Part shown: positions 1 through 9,133 of the stretch, one piece after another
Layout of the letters: each line of letters begins with the position of its first letter
How positions within the stretch are numbered: the stretch's first letter is position 1
Origin: Flavobacterium sp.
GTDB taxonomy: Bacteria; Bacteroidota; Bacteroidia; Flavobacteriales; Flavobacteriaceae
Direction of reading: 5' to 3'
Length of the DNA stretch: 64,000 nt
Assembly (NCBI GenBank): GCA_029946065.1
Contig: JAQSDU010000011.1
Location: 124,001 to 188,000 of the forward strand
The notes under the pieces: generated by a model
Told to the model about the DNA's origin: nothing
The model's database searches: none
Seen by the model: the letters and a program-made list of their open reading frames with translations, nothing else
Translations under genes and position numbers: made by a program

Positions 1-1292
1 TGTCCAGAAGTGCTTCAAGAACAGAAGGTTATTATTCTTATTTGTATGAATCTACACAATATTATCCTGCAATTACTCAAGGTGTCGTCTTGGGACGTTA
101 TTTCAACTATCAGAATTCATCAACTTTGACAACTGATATCCAGCAAAATTTTAATGGCGATTTTAATATCGGGAAATTCAGGAATCGTATTGTAGCCGGA
201 TTGGATTATTTTAATCGCAATACAACGGACAACGGTACCGGATATGTTGGAAACGGTGCTATTTACATCGGGAATGCCGATTTGCAAACCGTGAATGAAA
301 ATGTTTTCTTCATAACAAATCCTGCAGATTATGTGCTTGATGGTGATAGCGGAAACCTTACAAAATCTGGTTCAGACGCACTTTTAGTAAGTGCACCAAT
401 CAGCAATGCTAATACAAAACAAGCGGTTTTTAGTGCTTATGTTTCGGATGTGATCAACTTCACGCCTGCCCTTTCTGTAATGCTGAGTCTTCGTGCCGAT
501 CGTTTTATGAATTATGGTGATGTTACCGACAATATAGAAGAAGGTCAGACGACTTTTTCTCCGAAATTCGGATTGGTTTACCAGCCAATTTTAGATAAAG
601 TTTCTCTTTTTGCCAATTATATGGATGGTTTTTCCAATACTGCCGTAACTACAGATGTAAATCTTGATGGTAGCAGAACGCCACGTTCTTTTGGTCCAGA
701 TCACGCCAAACAGTTTGAAATTGGAACGAAACTCAACCTTATGAAAGACAAATTATATGCTTCTTTGAGCTATTATAATATTGAAGTGAAAGATCAAGTT
801 TATACGCTATACGGGCCAACGACACAGTTAAGTTTTGACGATGGCGCACAAAAAAATAGAGGTTTCGAAACTGAAATCGTTGCCAATCCAATCAAAGGAT
901 TGAATATTATTGCAGGTTATAGTTTCAATGATAGTAAATTAATTGCGGGTGATACTGATTTCATTGGGCACAGACCAGAGAGTGCCGGATCAAAGCATTT
1001 GGCAAATCTATGGGCAAGCTATAAATTTGCAGCGGGAACATTAAACGGATTTGGTTTAGGCTTCGGAGGAAATTATGCCAGTGACAATTATATTATGAAC
1101 CGCACCATTGCCGGTAAATTTACGATTCCGTCCTACACAGTGTTGAACGCTTCCATTTTTTATGGCAGTGACGATTACAAAATCACATTAAAAGTTGACA
1201 ACATCGCCAATAGAGAAACTTACGACGGATGGTCAACGGTTCATCCAAGAACGCCAAGAAGTGTACTGGCAAATTTTACCTATAAATTCTAA
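1..1292 (+). CDS. TonB-dependent siderophore receptor, C-terminal part (5' end outside window)
   Basis: The frame is open from base 3, so the N-terminal plug lies to the left of the window. The visible 430 residues show the alternating aromatic beta-strand pattern of an outer-membrane barrel, for example FSPKFGLVYQP and LFANYMDGFS. The protein ends in a typical barrel strand with terminal Phe (LANFTYKF). The motif GYSFNDSKL and the stretch around RTPRSFGPDHAKQFEIGTK resemble ferric-siderophore receptors of the FhuA/FpvA type. The next gene, a PepSY membrane protein, starts 1 bp after the stop, a common partner in ferric-siderophore uptake and reduction. The TTG at position 42 is not a real start. 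Siderophore specificity cannot be read from this fragment. Confidence 0.85.
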   Translation, partial: SRSASRTEGYYSYLYESTQYYPAITQGVVLGRYFNYQNSSTLTTDIQQNFNGDFNIGKFRNRIVAGLDYFNRNTTDNGTGYVGNGAIYIGNADLQTVNENVFFITNPADYVLDGDSGNLTKSGSDALLVSAPISNANTKQAVFSAYVSDVINFTPALSVMLSLRADRFMNYGDVTDNIEEGQTTFSPKFGLVYQPILDKVSLFANYMDGFSNTAVTTDVNLDGSRTPRSFGPDHAKQFEIGTKLNLMKDKLYASLSYYNIEVKDQVYTLYGPTTQLSFDDGAQKNRGFETEIVANPIKGLNIIAGYSFNDSKLIAGDTDFIGHRPESAGSKHLANLWASYKFAAGTLNGFGLGFGGNYASDNYIMNRTIAGKFTIPSYTVLNASIFYGSDDYKITLKVDNIANRETYDGWSTVHPRTPRSVLANFTYKF

Positions 1293-1293
1293 T

Positions 1294-2412
1294 ATGTCTT
1301 TTAAAAAGCAAATAAGAAATATTCACAAATGGCTCGGATTAACGTCCGGGCTTATTGTGTTTATTGTGAGTATTACAGGCTGTATCTTTTGTTTTCAGGA
1401 CGAAATTAAAGACATTACACGAGAAGAATCCCGTTTTGTTATAAATGAAAACCAGCCTTACCTTCCTCCTTCTGTTCTCATGGAAAAAGCATCAATTGCC
1501 GTACCTGGAAGCAAGTGTACAACGGTAGTTTATGTAGCACCAAATCGGTCTGCTGTGGTATATACGAACAGTGCTGATGGATATAAATATGTTTTCATCA
1601 ATCCGTACAACGGGAAAGCCTTGTTCATTGAAGACCCTAAAACGGATTTTTTTATCATTGTAGAATACATACACCTTTATCTATTACTTCCAGATTATAT
1701 CGGAAAACATATTGTGGCTGGCGCAACCATCATTTTTATTTTTATGCTGATTACCGGAATTATCCAATGGTGGCCAAAGCGCAAAAGCGATATTAAGAGA
1801 AGTTTTAATGTAAAATGGTCCGCAAAATGGCGCCGTGTGAATTATGACTGGCACAACGTTTCCGGATTTTATATTGCGATCATTGCTTTAATTATTGCTA
1901 TTACCGGACTGGTTTTCGCTTATGATTGGGTTGGTGATGGTATTTATTATAGTGGTAATCTAGGCAAAGGTGATAAGGAATTAGAAACACAAGAACCAAC
2001 TATTGATAGTACAAAATACGCATCAATAACTACAATCGCTGTTGATAAAGCGATGGCAACAACGATGCAAATGAACCCGAAATCGCCTATGTTTTTCGTT
2101 TCGATTCCTGAAAAAAAAGACCAACCTGTCAACACTGGTGCATATCAATATACGTTGCGATTTGACCACCAGAGTAATTATCATTTTCATCCAAGTAGCG
2201 GTAAACTTTTGAAAAGTGAACCCTATAATAAAAAATCATTTGGATTACAGCTTAACGAAATGAATTACGGCATACATACCGGACAAATATTGAATTTACC
2301 CGGTAAAATCATTGCTTTTACCGTGAGTCTAATTGCTGCGGCTTTACCGGTAAGTGGATTTATTATCTGGTATGGTAGAAGGAAAAAATCCAAAAAAACA
2401 CAAAAGCAATAA
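1294..2412 (+). CDS. PepSY-associated TM domain protein (putative inner-membrane ferric-siderophore reductase)
   Basis: The product has 372 residues with four or five transmembrane segments: near residues 15-38 (LGLTSGLIVFIVSITG), 125-170, 200-225 and the C-terminal end (VSLIAAALPVSGFIIWYG). The N-terminal KKQIRNIHKWLGL and the internal NYDWHNVSGFY are hallmarks of the PepSY_TM family. Known relatives sit beside TonB siderophore receptors and are thought to pass electrons to imported ferric siderophores; the conserved His residues (HKWLG, DWHN, HTGQ) are candidate haem ligands. I use the ATG at 1294, directly after the receptor stop. A longer frame from 1195 would overlap the receptor and is rejected. 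Translation is probably coupled to the receptor. Confidence 0.85.
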   Translation: MSFKKQIRNIHKWLGLTSGLIVFIVSITGCIFCFQDEIKDITREESRFVINENQPYLPPSVLMEKASIAVPGSKCTTVVYVAPNRSAVVYTNSADGYKYVFINPYNGKALFIEDPKTDFFIIVEYIHLYLLLPDYIGKHIVAGATIIFIFMLITGIIQWWPKRKSDIKRSFNVKWSAKWRRVNYDWHNVSGFYIAIIALIIAITGLVFAYDWVGDGIYYSGNLGKGDKELETQEPTIDSTKYASITTIAVDKAMATTMQMNPKSPMFFVSIPEKKDQPVNTGAYQYTLRFDHQSNYHFHPSSGKLLKSEPYNKKSFGLQLNEMNYGIHTGQILNLPGKIIAFTVSLIAAALPVSGFIIWYGRRKKSKKTQKQ

Positions 2413-2453
2413 TCCTTGTTTGTATGTTTCAAATTTGATGAAAGTTCACTTTA

Positions 2454-4016
2454 TCACTTAGCCGTCTCGGTATAAAGCAAGTTCGCAAGCCGCCCATCAC
2501 GGTTATAAACATCATCATAAAAACTAACATTGCCATTATCATCTGCCCAAGCTGTAAAATAGGCGATATATACAGGAATTTTGCGCTTTAGTGAATACTG
2601 ACTTTCTTTACCAGTATGCATGGCTGCATCAATTTTAGCAGGTGTCCAATTTTTATCATTTTTAAGGATTTCAATGGCAAGATCACGGGCTTTTTCGACC
2701 CTTACACAGCCGTGGCTAAAAGCGCGATTGTCTTTGCCGAAAAGACTTTTTGCCGGTGTATCGTGCAGGTAAATGTTATTCGAATTGGGAAACATAAATT
2801 TAATCAATCCGAGTGAATTTTCTGCGCCAGGTTTCTGTCTTACTTGGTTGCCATTCCATTCCATGTTGTGTTTTTCAAGGTAATTGGCGTCTTTGTCGAT
2901 TCCGGGTTTTATCTCTTTTTCTAAAATACTTGTCGGAATATTCCAATAGGGACTAAAAACGATGTAACTCATCTGACCGCTAAAAACAACGGTTTTGTTG
3001 AGATCCTTGCCTACTACAACATTAGAAGTCAAAATTACTTTATTGTTTTGGCGGTATTGCAAGGTGTATGACGGAATATTAACCGCAATTAGTTCTTTTG
3101 ATTCGGCAATATCAGGATCGATCCATCGGCAACGTTCCATGTTTACAATGATGGTTTTGATACGTTCTTCAACGGAAATGCTCATTTCTTTAACTAAATT
3201 CGGTGTAATAAGATTGTCAGGCTTGCGGTTGTAACGCTTTTGATAATTGGCAAGTCCATTTTTTAAATCGGTATCAAAAGTTGCACTTTGAGAATCGGCA
3301 GATAAATCTCCGGTAATAAACAAGCGTTTTCTGACTTGTGCTACTGTTGGCGAAATTTCGTTCTCTTTTATCGACTTGATGCCTTCTGGCAATGTAATTG
3401 TTCCCCAACCTCCTTTTTGCTGGATGTCGCGGTATCTTTTTAGTCCTTTTTTAAGTTTGTAATATTGGCTGATCATTTCCGATTCGTCTTTTTTAATGAG
3501 GCCAGGATCCTTCATTAACGTGTCGAGATAATCAACATAAGAAACCTTTACGCGTGGCAAATACCAACCAGTTTCTTTACTTTTTTGAGGATCTACGCCT
3601 TCCATAACTTTCTTTGTATAGAAAAAATATAAGGCACTCACCAATAAATCCTTATTGACCTGTGGACTCTTATTTTCGCTTTCGTTAAAAAGTTTATCTA
3701 AATTGGCTTTGTATGGAATTTTTGCTATTACACCATCGGCGGCAATTTGATTGGATTTGTTGTATAAAACATCTGCCAAATCAATTCGGCCGTCCTTATC
3801 ATACCATATATAATGAAATTCATGCTTTTGATAAAGCTCGGTCATTTCTTTCGCATAAGGCTTGTAATCGGGATATTTTATGAAGAATGAATCTAGTGCA
3901 GTAATTTCAAAAGTAAAATTGGCTTTTTTTTCTGGATCTTTCTTGCATGAAGAAATTACCGCAGCAAAGATAATAAATGTAATAATAATCGAAAATCGTA
4001 TTGTTTTCATGTCCAT
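2454..4016 (-). CDS. L,D-transpeptidase (YkuD family, YcbB-like) lipoprotein
   Basis: The product has 520 residues. The N-terminus has a lipoprotein signal ending in the lipobox AVISSC. A long middle region includes a peptidoglycan-binding-like repeat, and the C-terminal YkuD domain carries the catalytic SHGCVR motif with Cys at about residue 437. The family makes 3-3 cross-links or attaches proteins in the murein sacculus, using a Cys nucleophile. The length and layout resemble E. coli LdtD (YcbB), which also has a long N-terminal module. Two in-frame ATGs (4016 and 4010) are possible starts. It is convergent with the PepSY gene, and no clear terminator is visible between them. Confidence 0.9.
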   Translation of the reverse strand: MDMKTIRFSIIITFIIFAAVISSCKKDPEKKANFTFEITALDSFFIKYPDYKPYAKEMTELYQKHEFHYIWYDKDGRIDLADVLYNKSNQIAADGVIAKIPYKANLDKLFNESENKSPQVNKDLLVSALYFFYTKKVMEGVDPQKSKETGWYLPRVKVSYVDYLDTLMKDPGLIKKDESEMISQYYKLKKGLKRYRDIQQKGGWGTITLPEGIKSIKENEISPTVAQVRKRLFITGDLSADSQSATFDTDLKNGLANYQKRYNRKPDNLITPNLVKEMSISVEERIKTIIVNMERCRWIDPDIAESKELIAVNIPSYTLQYRQNNKVILTSNVVVGKDLNKTVVFSGQMSYIVFSPYWNIPTSILEKEIKPGIDKDANYLEKHNMEWNGNQVRQKPGAENSLGLIKFMFPNSNNIYLHDTPAKSLFGKDNRAFSHGCVRVEKARDLAIEILKNDKNWTPAKIDAAMHTGKESQYSLKRKIPVYIAYFTAWADDNGNVSFYDDVYNRDGRLANLLYTETAK

Positions 4017-4087
4017 AATTTTATTTAAATATAGCCAAAAAAAGCAGGAGTTTAAAACAGCTTAACAGAAATTTATGGTAATCATTT

Positions 4088-5863
4088 TTATTTTATTGCA
4101 ATTTTTTGAGTAAAAAATTTATTGCCTGACATGCTAATTTTTATAAGATAAATGCCCGCGCTTAGTCCACTTGTTGAATGAAAATACTCGGCATTTGTGC
4201 CCATATTATCCCAAACATAAATTTGCTTTCCGCTAATATCAAAGAGCACTGCGCTATCTAAATCTTGCTGCAATTTGTTGTCAATGGTAAGCGTTTTTTT
4301 ATCATTATCTTGGTAAATTGTAATGCCCGAAATTGTTGTTTCAGGGAGCGCTAACGGTGTATTGACGAAAGTAATCTCATAACGATCTGAATAATTACCT
4401 TCCTCAGGATTGATTACATAATTTTCGGTTCTTATATCGTGAAAAGAATCATCAAATTTGTCATGCACATAAACCGGCTGCTGCAGATCAAAATTGACTG
4501 CTTCGGCAATACTGAATGAAAACGTAGTATTTGCTGTAGCGTTTAGTCCAATTGAGATTTTTTTCGCAGCGTCAAAAGCAACACCTTGAATGACATATTT
4601 CCCATCTTCAATCAAAAAATAGGTGTCATTCGGAAATGCATCAGAATATTCTGCTTCAATGCCGTGATCGATACTATCCGTAGCTTCAGAAGCGAAAACA
4701 AGTGCCAACTGACGGGTAAACTGATTGTCGATATTGATATTAAATCTAATAAAAGATAGTAACGAGTCGTTGACTGGAGTTGCCGAGCTATCTTGTGAAT
4801 TGCTGTTTCTTGAAAAATAAGAATTCGCAGTAGTACTTTCTTTGTAATAACTTCTGTGGGTGTTTTTTAACGTAACCTGACTTCCTACAATTGCGCCTTC
4901 AATAATAAAGCCCTGCCCTATTGGCGCATATTTTCTTTCTATTGCCGTTAAACCCGACGATATTCCAGCGTTATTTACCGTGCCATTAGGATTGAAAGTA
5001 TTAAATATTGCCGGTACATAAATACCTGAAGATCCTAAATTTATAGGCGAATACGTACCATAGCCGCCTTTGTAATCTGCCAAGTAATGCGAATTTACTG
5101 TTTTATCTTGTTCCCAATAGTATGCAATCCCGGTACAAGCAGTATTTCCAGCATCAAGAAGAAAAGCATTCATATTTAATGCCGATGGATATGGATTTCC
5201 GGTAAGCGTAAAACTTGCTGGAGCCACATTGACAGCGATATTACCATCATTTGGTTTTCCTCTAAAATCATAACGCTGTGCACTTCCTGAATTGTTTTGT
5301 ACTGCGTTGTTTTCAACTACTGTTGTGTCTGTACCGCCGGTGCCTTTCATTGTAAATCCTTGTCCGGGCGCAATTGTGGTAGCTGATCCAATATCGTTCC
5401 ATCCCGAGAAAGTAGCAGATGATAGATAAGTGTAAATCCAATTATCGGATATTGAAAGTGGACTTGCAATACCATCGGGACCGCCAGAAAGCATGATGGC
5501 TGGTGTAGTGGTCGTTGCATTTACCGGGCTTCCGAGCATGGTGATGCCAAAATTTTCGTTTCCTATCGTTGCTGATGCGTTTCCGACGGGTGCACACCAA
5601 TAATTAAAAGCAAAGTTATTGCTATTGCCCTCTTGGAAAACAGAAAATTGTCCCAACCCTTTATTGGTTGAAGTTGATACTGAACCTTGCAGCAATTGCG
5701 CTTCATTGCGCAGGTAGAAATTTGCACCTGATTGCAATTCAATATTTTGGTTAACAAATACAACCTCATTTTTTGCATAAATAGCATATGTATTGCCAAC
5801 ATACAGTTGTGAAAATGCTGGAAGAGAAATCAATACGACTATAAAATATAGTATTTTTTTCAT
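4088..5863 (-). CDS. Secreted protein with T9SS C-terminal sorting domain
   Basis: The product has 591 residues. The Sec signal peptide is MKKILYFIVVLISLPAFSQ. The C-terminus has the hallmark type A sorting domain of type IX secretion: a strand beginning TLTIDNKLQQDLDSAVLFD, a central GKQIY, then SGLSAGIYLIKI and a final KIAIK. The middle contains no enzyme motif I recognise and looks like beta-rich adhesin or surface material. Its start overlaps the stop of the upstream gene by one base (TAATG), so the two are probably translated as a coupled pair. Likely role: a cell-surface or released protein of unknown binding function. Confidence 0.85.
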   Translation of the reverse strand: MKKILYFIVVLISLPAFSQLYVGNTYAIYAKNEVVFVNQNIELQSGANFYLRNEAQLLQGSVSTSTNKGLGQFSVFQEGNSNNFAFNYWCAPVGNASATIGNENFGITMLGSPVNATTTTPAIMLSGGPDGIASPLSISDNWIYTYLSSATFSGWNDIGSATTIAPGQGFTMKGTGGTDTTVVENNAVQNNSGSAQRYDFRGKPNDGNIAVNVAPASFTLTGNPYPSALNMNAFLLDAGNTACTGIAYYWEQDKTVNSHYLADYKGGYGTYSPINLGSSGIYVPAIFNTFNPNGTVNNAGISSGLTAIERKYAPIGQGFIIEGAIVGSQVTLKNTHRSYYKESTTANSYFSRNSNSQDSSATPVNDSLLSFIRFNINIDNQFTRQLALVFASEATDSIDHGIEAEYSDAFPNDTYFLIEDGKYVIQGVAFDAAKKISIGLNATANTTFSFSIAEAVNFDLQQPVYVHDKFDDSFHDIRTENYVINPEEGNYSDRYEITFVNTPLALPETTISGITIYQDNDKKTLTIDNKLQQDLDSAVLFDISGKQIYVWDNMGTNAEYFHSTSGLSAGIYLIKISMSGNKFFTQKIAIK

Positions 5864-7353
5864 TATTTCATGGTCATATTAAATGATTTAATAGTAAATG
5901 TTTGCCCTCCCGTATTTACCCTTCTTATCCATAATTCTATGGAGTCACCAGTATTCAGATAAACAGAACCTTGTACCGGAAAAGATTGAATATATCCTGC
6001 ATTTGTATCGATAAATGCTTCTGTAGCAGTTTGAGCATCCGTACCTCCAGCAGCAGGGATTCGCATAAAGAAAAACACAAATTCTGTATTCCCAGATCCG
6101 CTGGCATCAAAAGATACCGCCGCATTTAATGAAAATATCCTGCCTTTTTTTCCTGTGTAAGTAATTCTGTTATTGGTCGTAGCAGTAGCTCTAAAAAGTG
6201 ACGATGTAAGGCCAGCAGTAACATCAAGCTTAACATTCGTATTTAGTGTGCCAGACGGTGTTGTAGCTTGTGCGGTGCCACTGCGGTTCAGGTAAACGGT
6301 TCCTGTAGCAGTTGCATCATTTTCTGTAGGAATTCCAGTAGCGCGAGTAGTCCAGTTGTTATTAAAATTAAAACTTGTATATGGTGCCGGACTATAACCA
6401 TTGACATATTTTCCGGTGGTAAGCGTTCCATAAAAAACAACTGACTCCAGCACGGCATCACTCAGTATTGTTGGATTTGCTGAGACATCAAAACCTATTT
6501 TCGCCCCCGCTACCTCGCTAAAGCCGCCTTGTTTTTCTACAAAGTTAAAAGTACCCTGCAGTGTTTCATAAGTGCCTGAATTGTTAGAAAACCAAGCGTT
6601 ATTGCTGACCAAAAGTTTACTGATATCCTTGTATATAATCCCGGTTGTATTGCCGAGAAATTGCACTACACTGGTAAAAACGAGCGCTAAATTTTCAAGC
6701 TTCCCTACGTTGGCAGAGCTCAGTATGATGCAATCCCGCAGCAAGAAGCTCTGTGTTTGCGTTGCCGAAACAACACTTCCTGTGCCAATAATATTAAAAA
6801 CATTACCTGTAGTGGCAGTTAGCGTTAATACTTTGACAGAGCCACCCGTGGTTCCCGTAAAAAGATCACCTGTGGCTTTAATGAGTTTATCTTCACCGGC
6901 ATCAAGCCCTTCAATATAAGCGTTATTGAGTTCGATTGGCAGATCGACGTTAATGGTGCCATTAATTTCATAGTAGGTATTGGTGTCTAAAAGGTATTTT
7001 GTATTACTACCCGCAACTTTTTCAGCAGCAAGTACAGTAGCCAAAACATCTGTTGACTTAATGAGCTTGTATTTTAGTCGCCATTCCTTATCTCCACTTA
7101 ATTTAACCCATCCCACTACAAGTGTATCATAATAGTAAAATGAACCCATATTGGTATCAAAAACCATTAGCCCGTTTGAAGGCGTAGCAATTGCGTTTCG
7201 CTGCACGGTTGTCATTCTTGGTGTCAGAAGCCCTTGTGTAGTGGACTTTATTTCCAAAATTGAAGACGCATCGGGTGTAATGGTACCTATACCCACTTGT
7301 GCATTCATCACACATGCCGATAATAATAGGAAACACAGGATAATTTTTTTCAT
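5863..7353 (-). CDS. Secreted hypothetical surface protein (coupled to the T9SS protein)
   Basis: The product has 496 residues with the signal peptide MKKIILCFLLLSACVMNAQ. The N-terminal QVGIGTITPDASSILEIKS followed by GLLTPRMTTVQRNAI and GLMVFDT is a widespread Bacteroidota module, seen at the start of many surface or tail-fibre-like proteins. The remainder is low-complexity, Thr/Gly/Asn-rich beta structure; I recognise no catalytic domain. It has no T9SS sorting domain of its own, while the overlapping downstream gene does. The pairing suggests a two-component surface structure. Function unknown. Confidence 0.75.
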   Translation of the reverse strand: MKKIILCFLLLSACVMNAQVGIGTITPDASSILEIKSTTQGLLTPRMTTVQRNAIATPSNGLMVFDTNMGSFYYYDTLVVGWVKLSGDKEWRLKYKLIKSTDVLATVLAAEKVAGSNTKYLLDTNTYYEINGTINVDLPIELNNAYIEGLDAGEDKLIKATGDLFTGTTGGSVKVLTLTATTGNVFNIIGTGSVVSATQTQSFLLRDCIILSSANVGKLENLALVFTSVVQFLGNTTGIIYKDISKLLVSNNAWFSNNSGTYETLQGTFNFVEKQGGFSEVAGAKIGFDVSANPTILSDAVLESVVFYGTLTTGKYVNGYSPAPYTSFNFNNNWTTRATGIPTENDATATGTVYLNRSGTAQATTPSGTLNTNVKLDVTAGLTSSLFRATATTNNRITYTGKKGRIFSLNAAVSFDASGSGNTEFVFFFMRIPAAGGTDAQTATEAFIDTNAGYIQSFPVQGSVYLNTGDSIELWIRRVNTGGQTFTIKSFNMTMK

Positions 7354-7702
7354 AATCTTAATTTAGGATTCGTAAATGTCGTTTGTAACTTTACAAAATT
7401 CTCTAAATTAAACGGTTGCAGACTGCATGAAGTAACCGGCGTAACTTCTGGAAGTATAAGTGTACCTTAAAGTGCAATAGGTGTTTTACGAATGATTGCA
7501 ATTATGGTATTATAGATTATCTGAGACAAAAAAATCCCGAATTAACGAGATTTCTGGTATGATATAAAGGAAATTAAATTTAAAAAGCAAATCCCAAATT
7601 CCAAAAACTGATCTTCATTCGACTATTTAAGCGATGAATATAGTGGTATGTATTTTGGAATTTGAGACTTTAAATTTGGAATTTGTATTTTGTACTTTGA
7701 AA
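7354..7702. other. Intergenic stretch with an inverted repeat; no gene seen
   Basis: This 349-base gap separates two minus-strand genes. Arms CCCAAATTCCAAAA (7593-7606) and TTTTGGAATTTGAG (7653-7666) are nearly complementary, with further AATTTGGAATTTG copies at about 7672-7685. This resembles the palindromic intergenic repeats common in Flavobacterium. The short frames across it have no coding character. Confidence 0.55.
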
Positions 7703-8878
7703 TTATTTGTATTTCAAGTTGATACTGATAATATTAGAAGTCATATTAGTAGTTTTGGTATAATGTCCATACCTGATCTCAAGCGTATGAAAATGCTTTA
7801 TCCCAAATACTCCTTTAAGTGGCGTGAATTTCATTCCCATTCCGAAAAAGCTACTGTTGAATTTTGACAAGTCGTAATTACTGGTATAAAATTCTTCCGA
7901 GCCACTATGCTCCTGATAGCCTTTGAAATATTTCACTGCACTTTGCGCATAATACCTATAAAACGGGCTCAATGAAAACACCGGCGATAATTTTACGGGA
8001 ACCTCAAGATCGGCTGTATGCGCAGTGAGTTTCCAATCATCTGAATAATAACGGTAATAAGCACGGATGATGATATTATCGCCCACGAAATAACTCGCTC
8101 TTACTGCCAACGGGATTTTCAACCTTGTGTCTGGTAGATTTTCCTGATGTACAGAACCGTCCGTAAAATAAACCCTGTGAAACGGCAGGCTCAAATAGCC
8201 ATTTTGCGAAATCACATCCGCCATAAACATCACTTGCAGGTTTTGATTGACGATCTGCGAATAGCTTAACGTACCCGCAAATGTATTGCGCGATGCGGTA
8301 CCGTAATTATCTGTAGTTCTTAGCTCTACGGGTGTTATTAATTTTACCTGATCGAGGTATGCCTGAAATTTTGCCGTAAACTCGCCATTCTTGTCTTTCG
8401 TTTTTTTCGAATAGCTTACGTTTCCTCCAAAAGATTGGTAGTCAAATTCCGTTGACGACGAAATGCCCAAACCTAGTGTATTGCCTTTAGCTTCATCCTC
8501 CATGGTGTAAGTCAGCGACGGATAAATGCGGTTGTCTGCAGATGAAGCCGATGAATTGGCACTCAAGTCAATCATATCCGACGATGCAGATGTATAATGA
8601 TCAACTCCGAGCTCTGCGTCAAAAGTATGCTTTTTACCGTTGGCTCCATACTTTACGAGTTTTACGTCGATTGTATTTGAGATGTCAGTTAGTGCTTCGG
8701 AACCGATACCACCCGTGACAGCAGAATTATTGCCATTTTGTTTGTAATAACTCGACACCAGATTGATTTCTTCAACCTTTAATTTTTGACTTTTATAATT
8801 GGTTGAATCTGTCGCCGTTTGGGCCGACATTCGAAACAATCCCAAAAGTGCAAATCCTGTTATAAATATTCTTTTCAT
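7703..8878 (-). CDS. DUF3570 family outer-membrane barrel protein
   Basis: The product has 391 residues. After the signal peptide (MKRIFITGFALLGLFRMSAQ), the chain is a series of amphipathic beta strands ending in NIISINLKYK, consistent with an outer-membrane beta-barrel. The pattern of DVKLVKYGANGKKHTFDAELGVDHYTSAS and the strand around TFAGTLSYSQIVNQNL fits DUF3570. The family commonly lies beside a DUF4266 mini-lipoprotein, ApbE and a thioredoxin, exactly as here; the DUF4266 stop is 21 bp upstream. Inference: the outer-membrane member of an extracytoplasmic flavin/thiol redox system. No biochemical role is established to my knowledge. Confidence 0.8.
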   Translation of the reverse strand: MKRIFITGFALLGLFRMSAQTATDSTNYKSQKLKVEEINLVSSYYKQNGNNSAVTGGIGSEALTDISNTIDVKLVKYGANGKKHTFDAELGVDHYTSASSDMIDLSANSSASSADNRIYPSLTYTMEDEAKGNTLGLGISSSTEFDYQSFGGNVSYSKKTKDKNGEFTAKFQAYLDQVKLITPVELRTTDNYGTASRNTFAGTLSYSQIVNQNLQVMFMADVISQNGYLSLPFHRVYFTDGSVHQENLPDTRLKIPLAVRASYFVGDNIIIRAYYRYYSDDWKLTAHTADLEVPVKLSPVFSLSPFYRYYAQSAVKYFKGYQEHSGSEEFYTSNYDLSKFNSSFFGMGMKFTPLKGVFGIKHFHTLEIRYGHYTKTTNMTSNIISINLKYK

Positions 8879-8899
8879 GGTTTATTTTTCAGGATTAAA

Positions 8900-9133
8900 T
8901 TAATTACAGCCGCAGCCACCGCCACTTTTTCCAGCATTGGCACCGGAAGCACCTTCGCGGTAAGATTGGAAACTCAGTTCAGTTTTTTCAATTTTGCGGT
9001 TGGAAAGCACCATTTCCGAATCATTGATTTTCGCTTTCTGGTACTCTTTTACAGACTCACAGGAAGTAAAAGACAATCCGAAAAAAGCCAGTCCGAATAC
9101 TAGAATTGCGCTTTTTGTTTTTTGGTTTTTCAT
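8900..9133 (-). CDS. DUF4266 family mini-lipoprotein with C-terminal CGC motif
   Basis: The product has 77 residues. The lipobox FTSC puts the lipidated Cys at residue 25. A short charged helix follows, then REGASGANAG and a terminal Gly-rich GGGCGCN with Cys74 and Cys76. The CGC tail is the signature of DUF4266. Its ATG overlaps the apbE stop (ATGA), so it is translationally coupled to the flavin transferase gene. The segment EGASGAN (60-66) loosely resembles the FMN acceptor sites that ApbE modifies (D/S-G-A-S/T-x-A), making this a candidate substrate. That is inference only; the CGC tail could instead bind metal or exchange thiols with the thioredoxin of the same operon. Confidence 0.8.
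   Translation of the reverse strand: MKNQKTKSAILVFGLAFFGLSFTSCESVKEYQKAKINDSEMVLSNRKIEKTELSFQSYREGASGANAGKSGGGCGCN

Noticed and set aside
1195..1293. N-terminal extension of the PepSY protein
   Set aside because: It overlaps the TonB receptor, and the family normally starts at the ATG at 1294.
7634..7867. 77-codon plus-strand frame
   Set aside because: Overlaps the DUF3570 gene end and the inverted repeat; no coding character.
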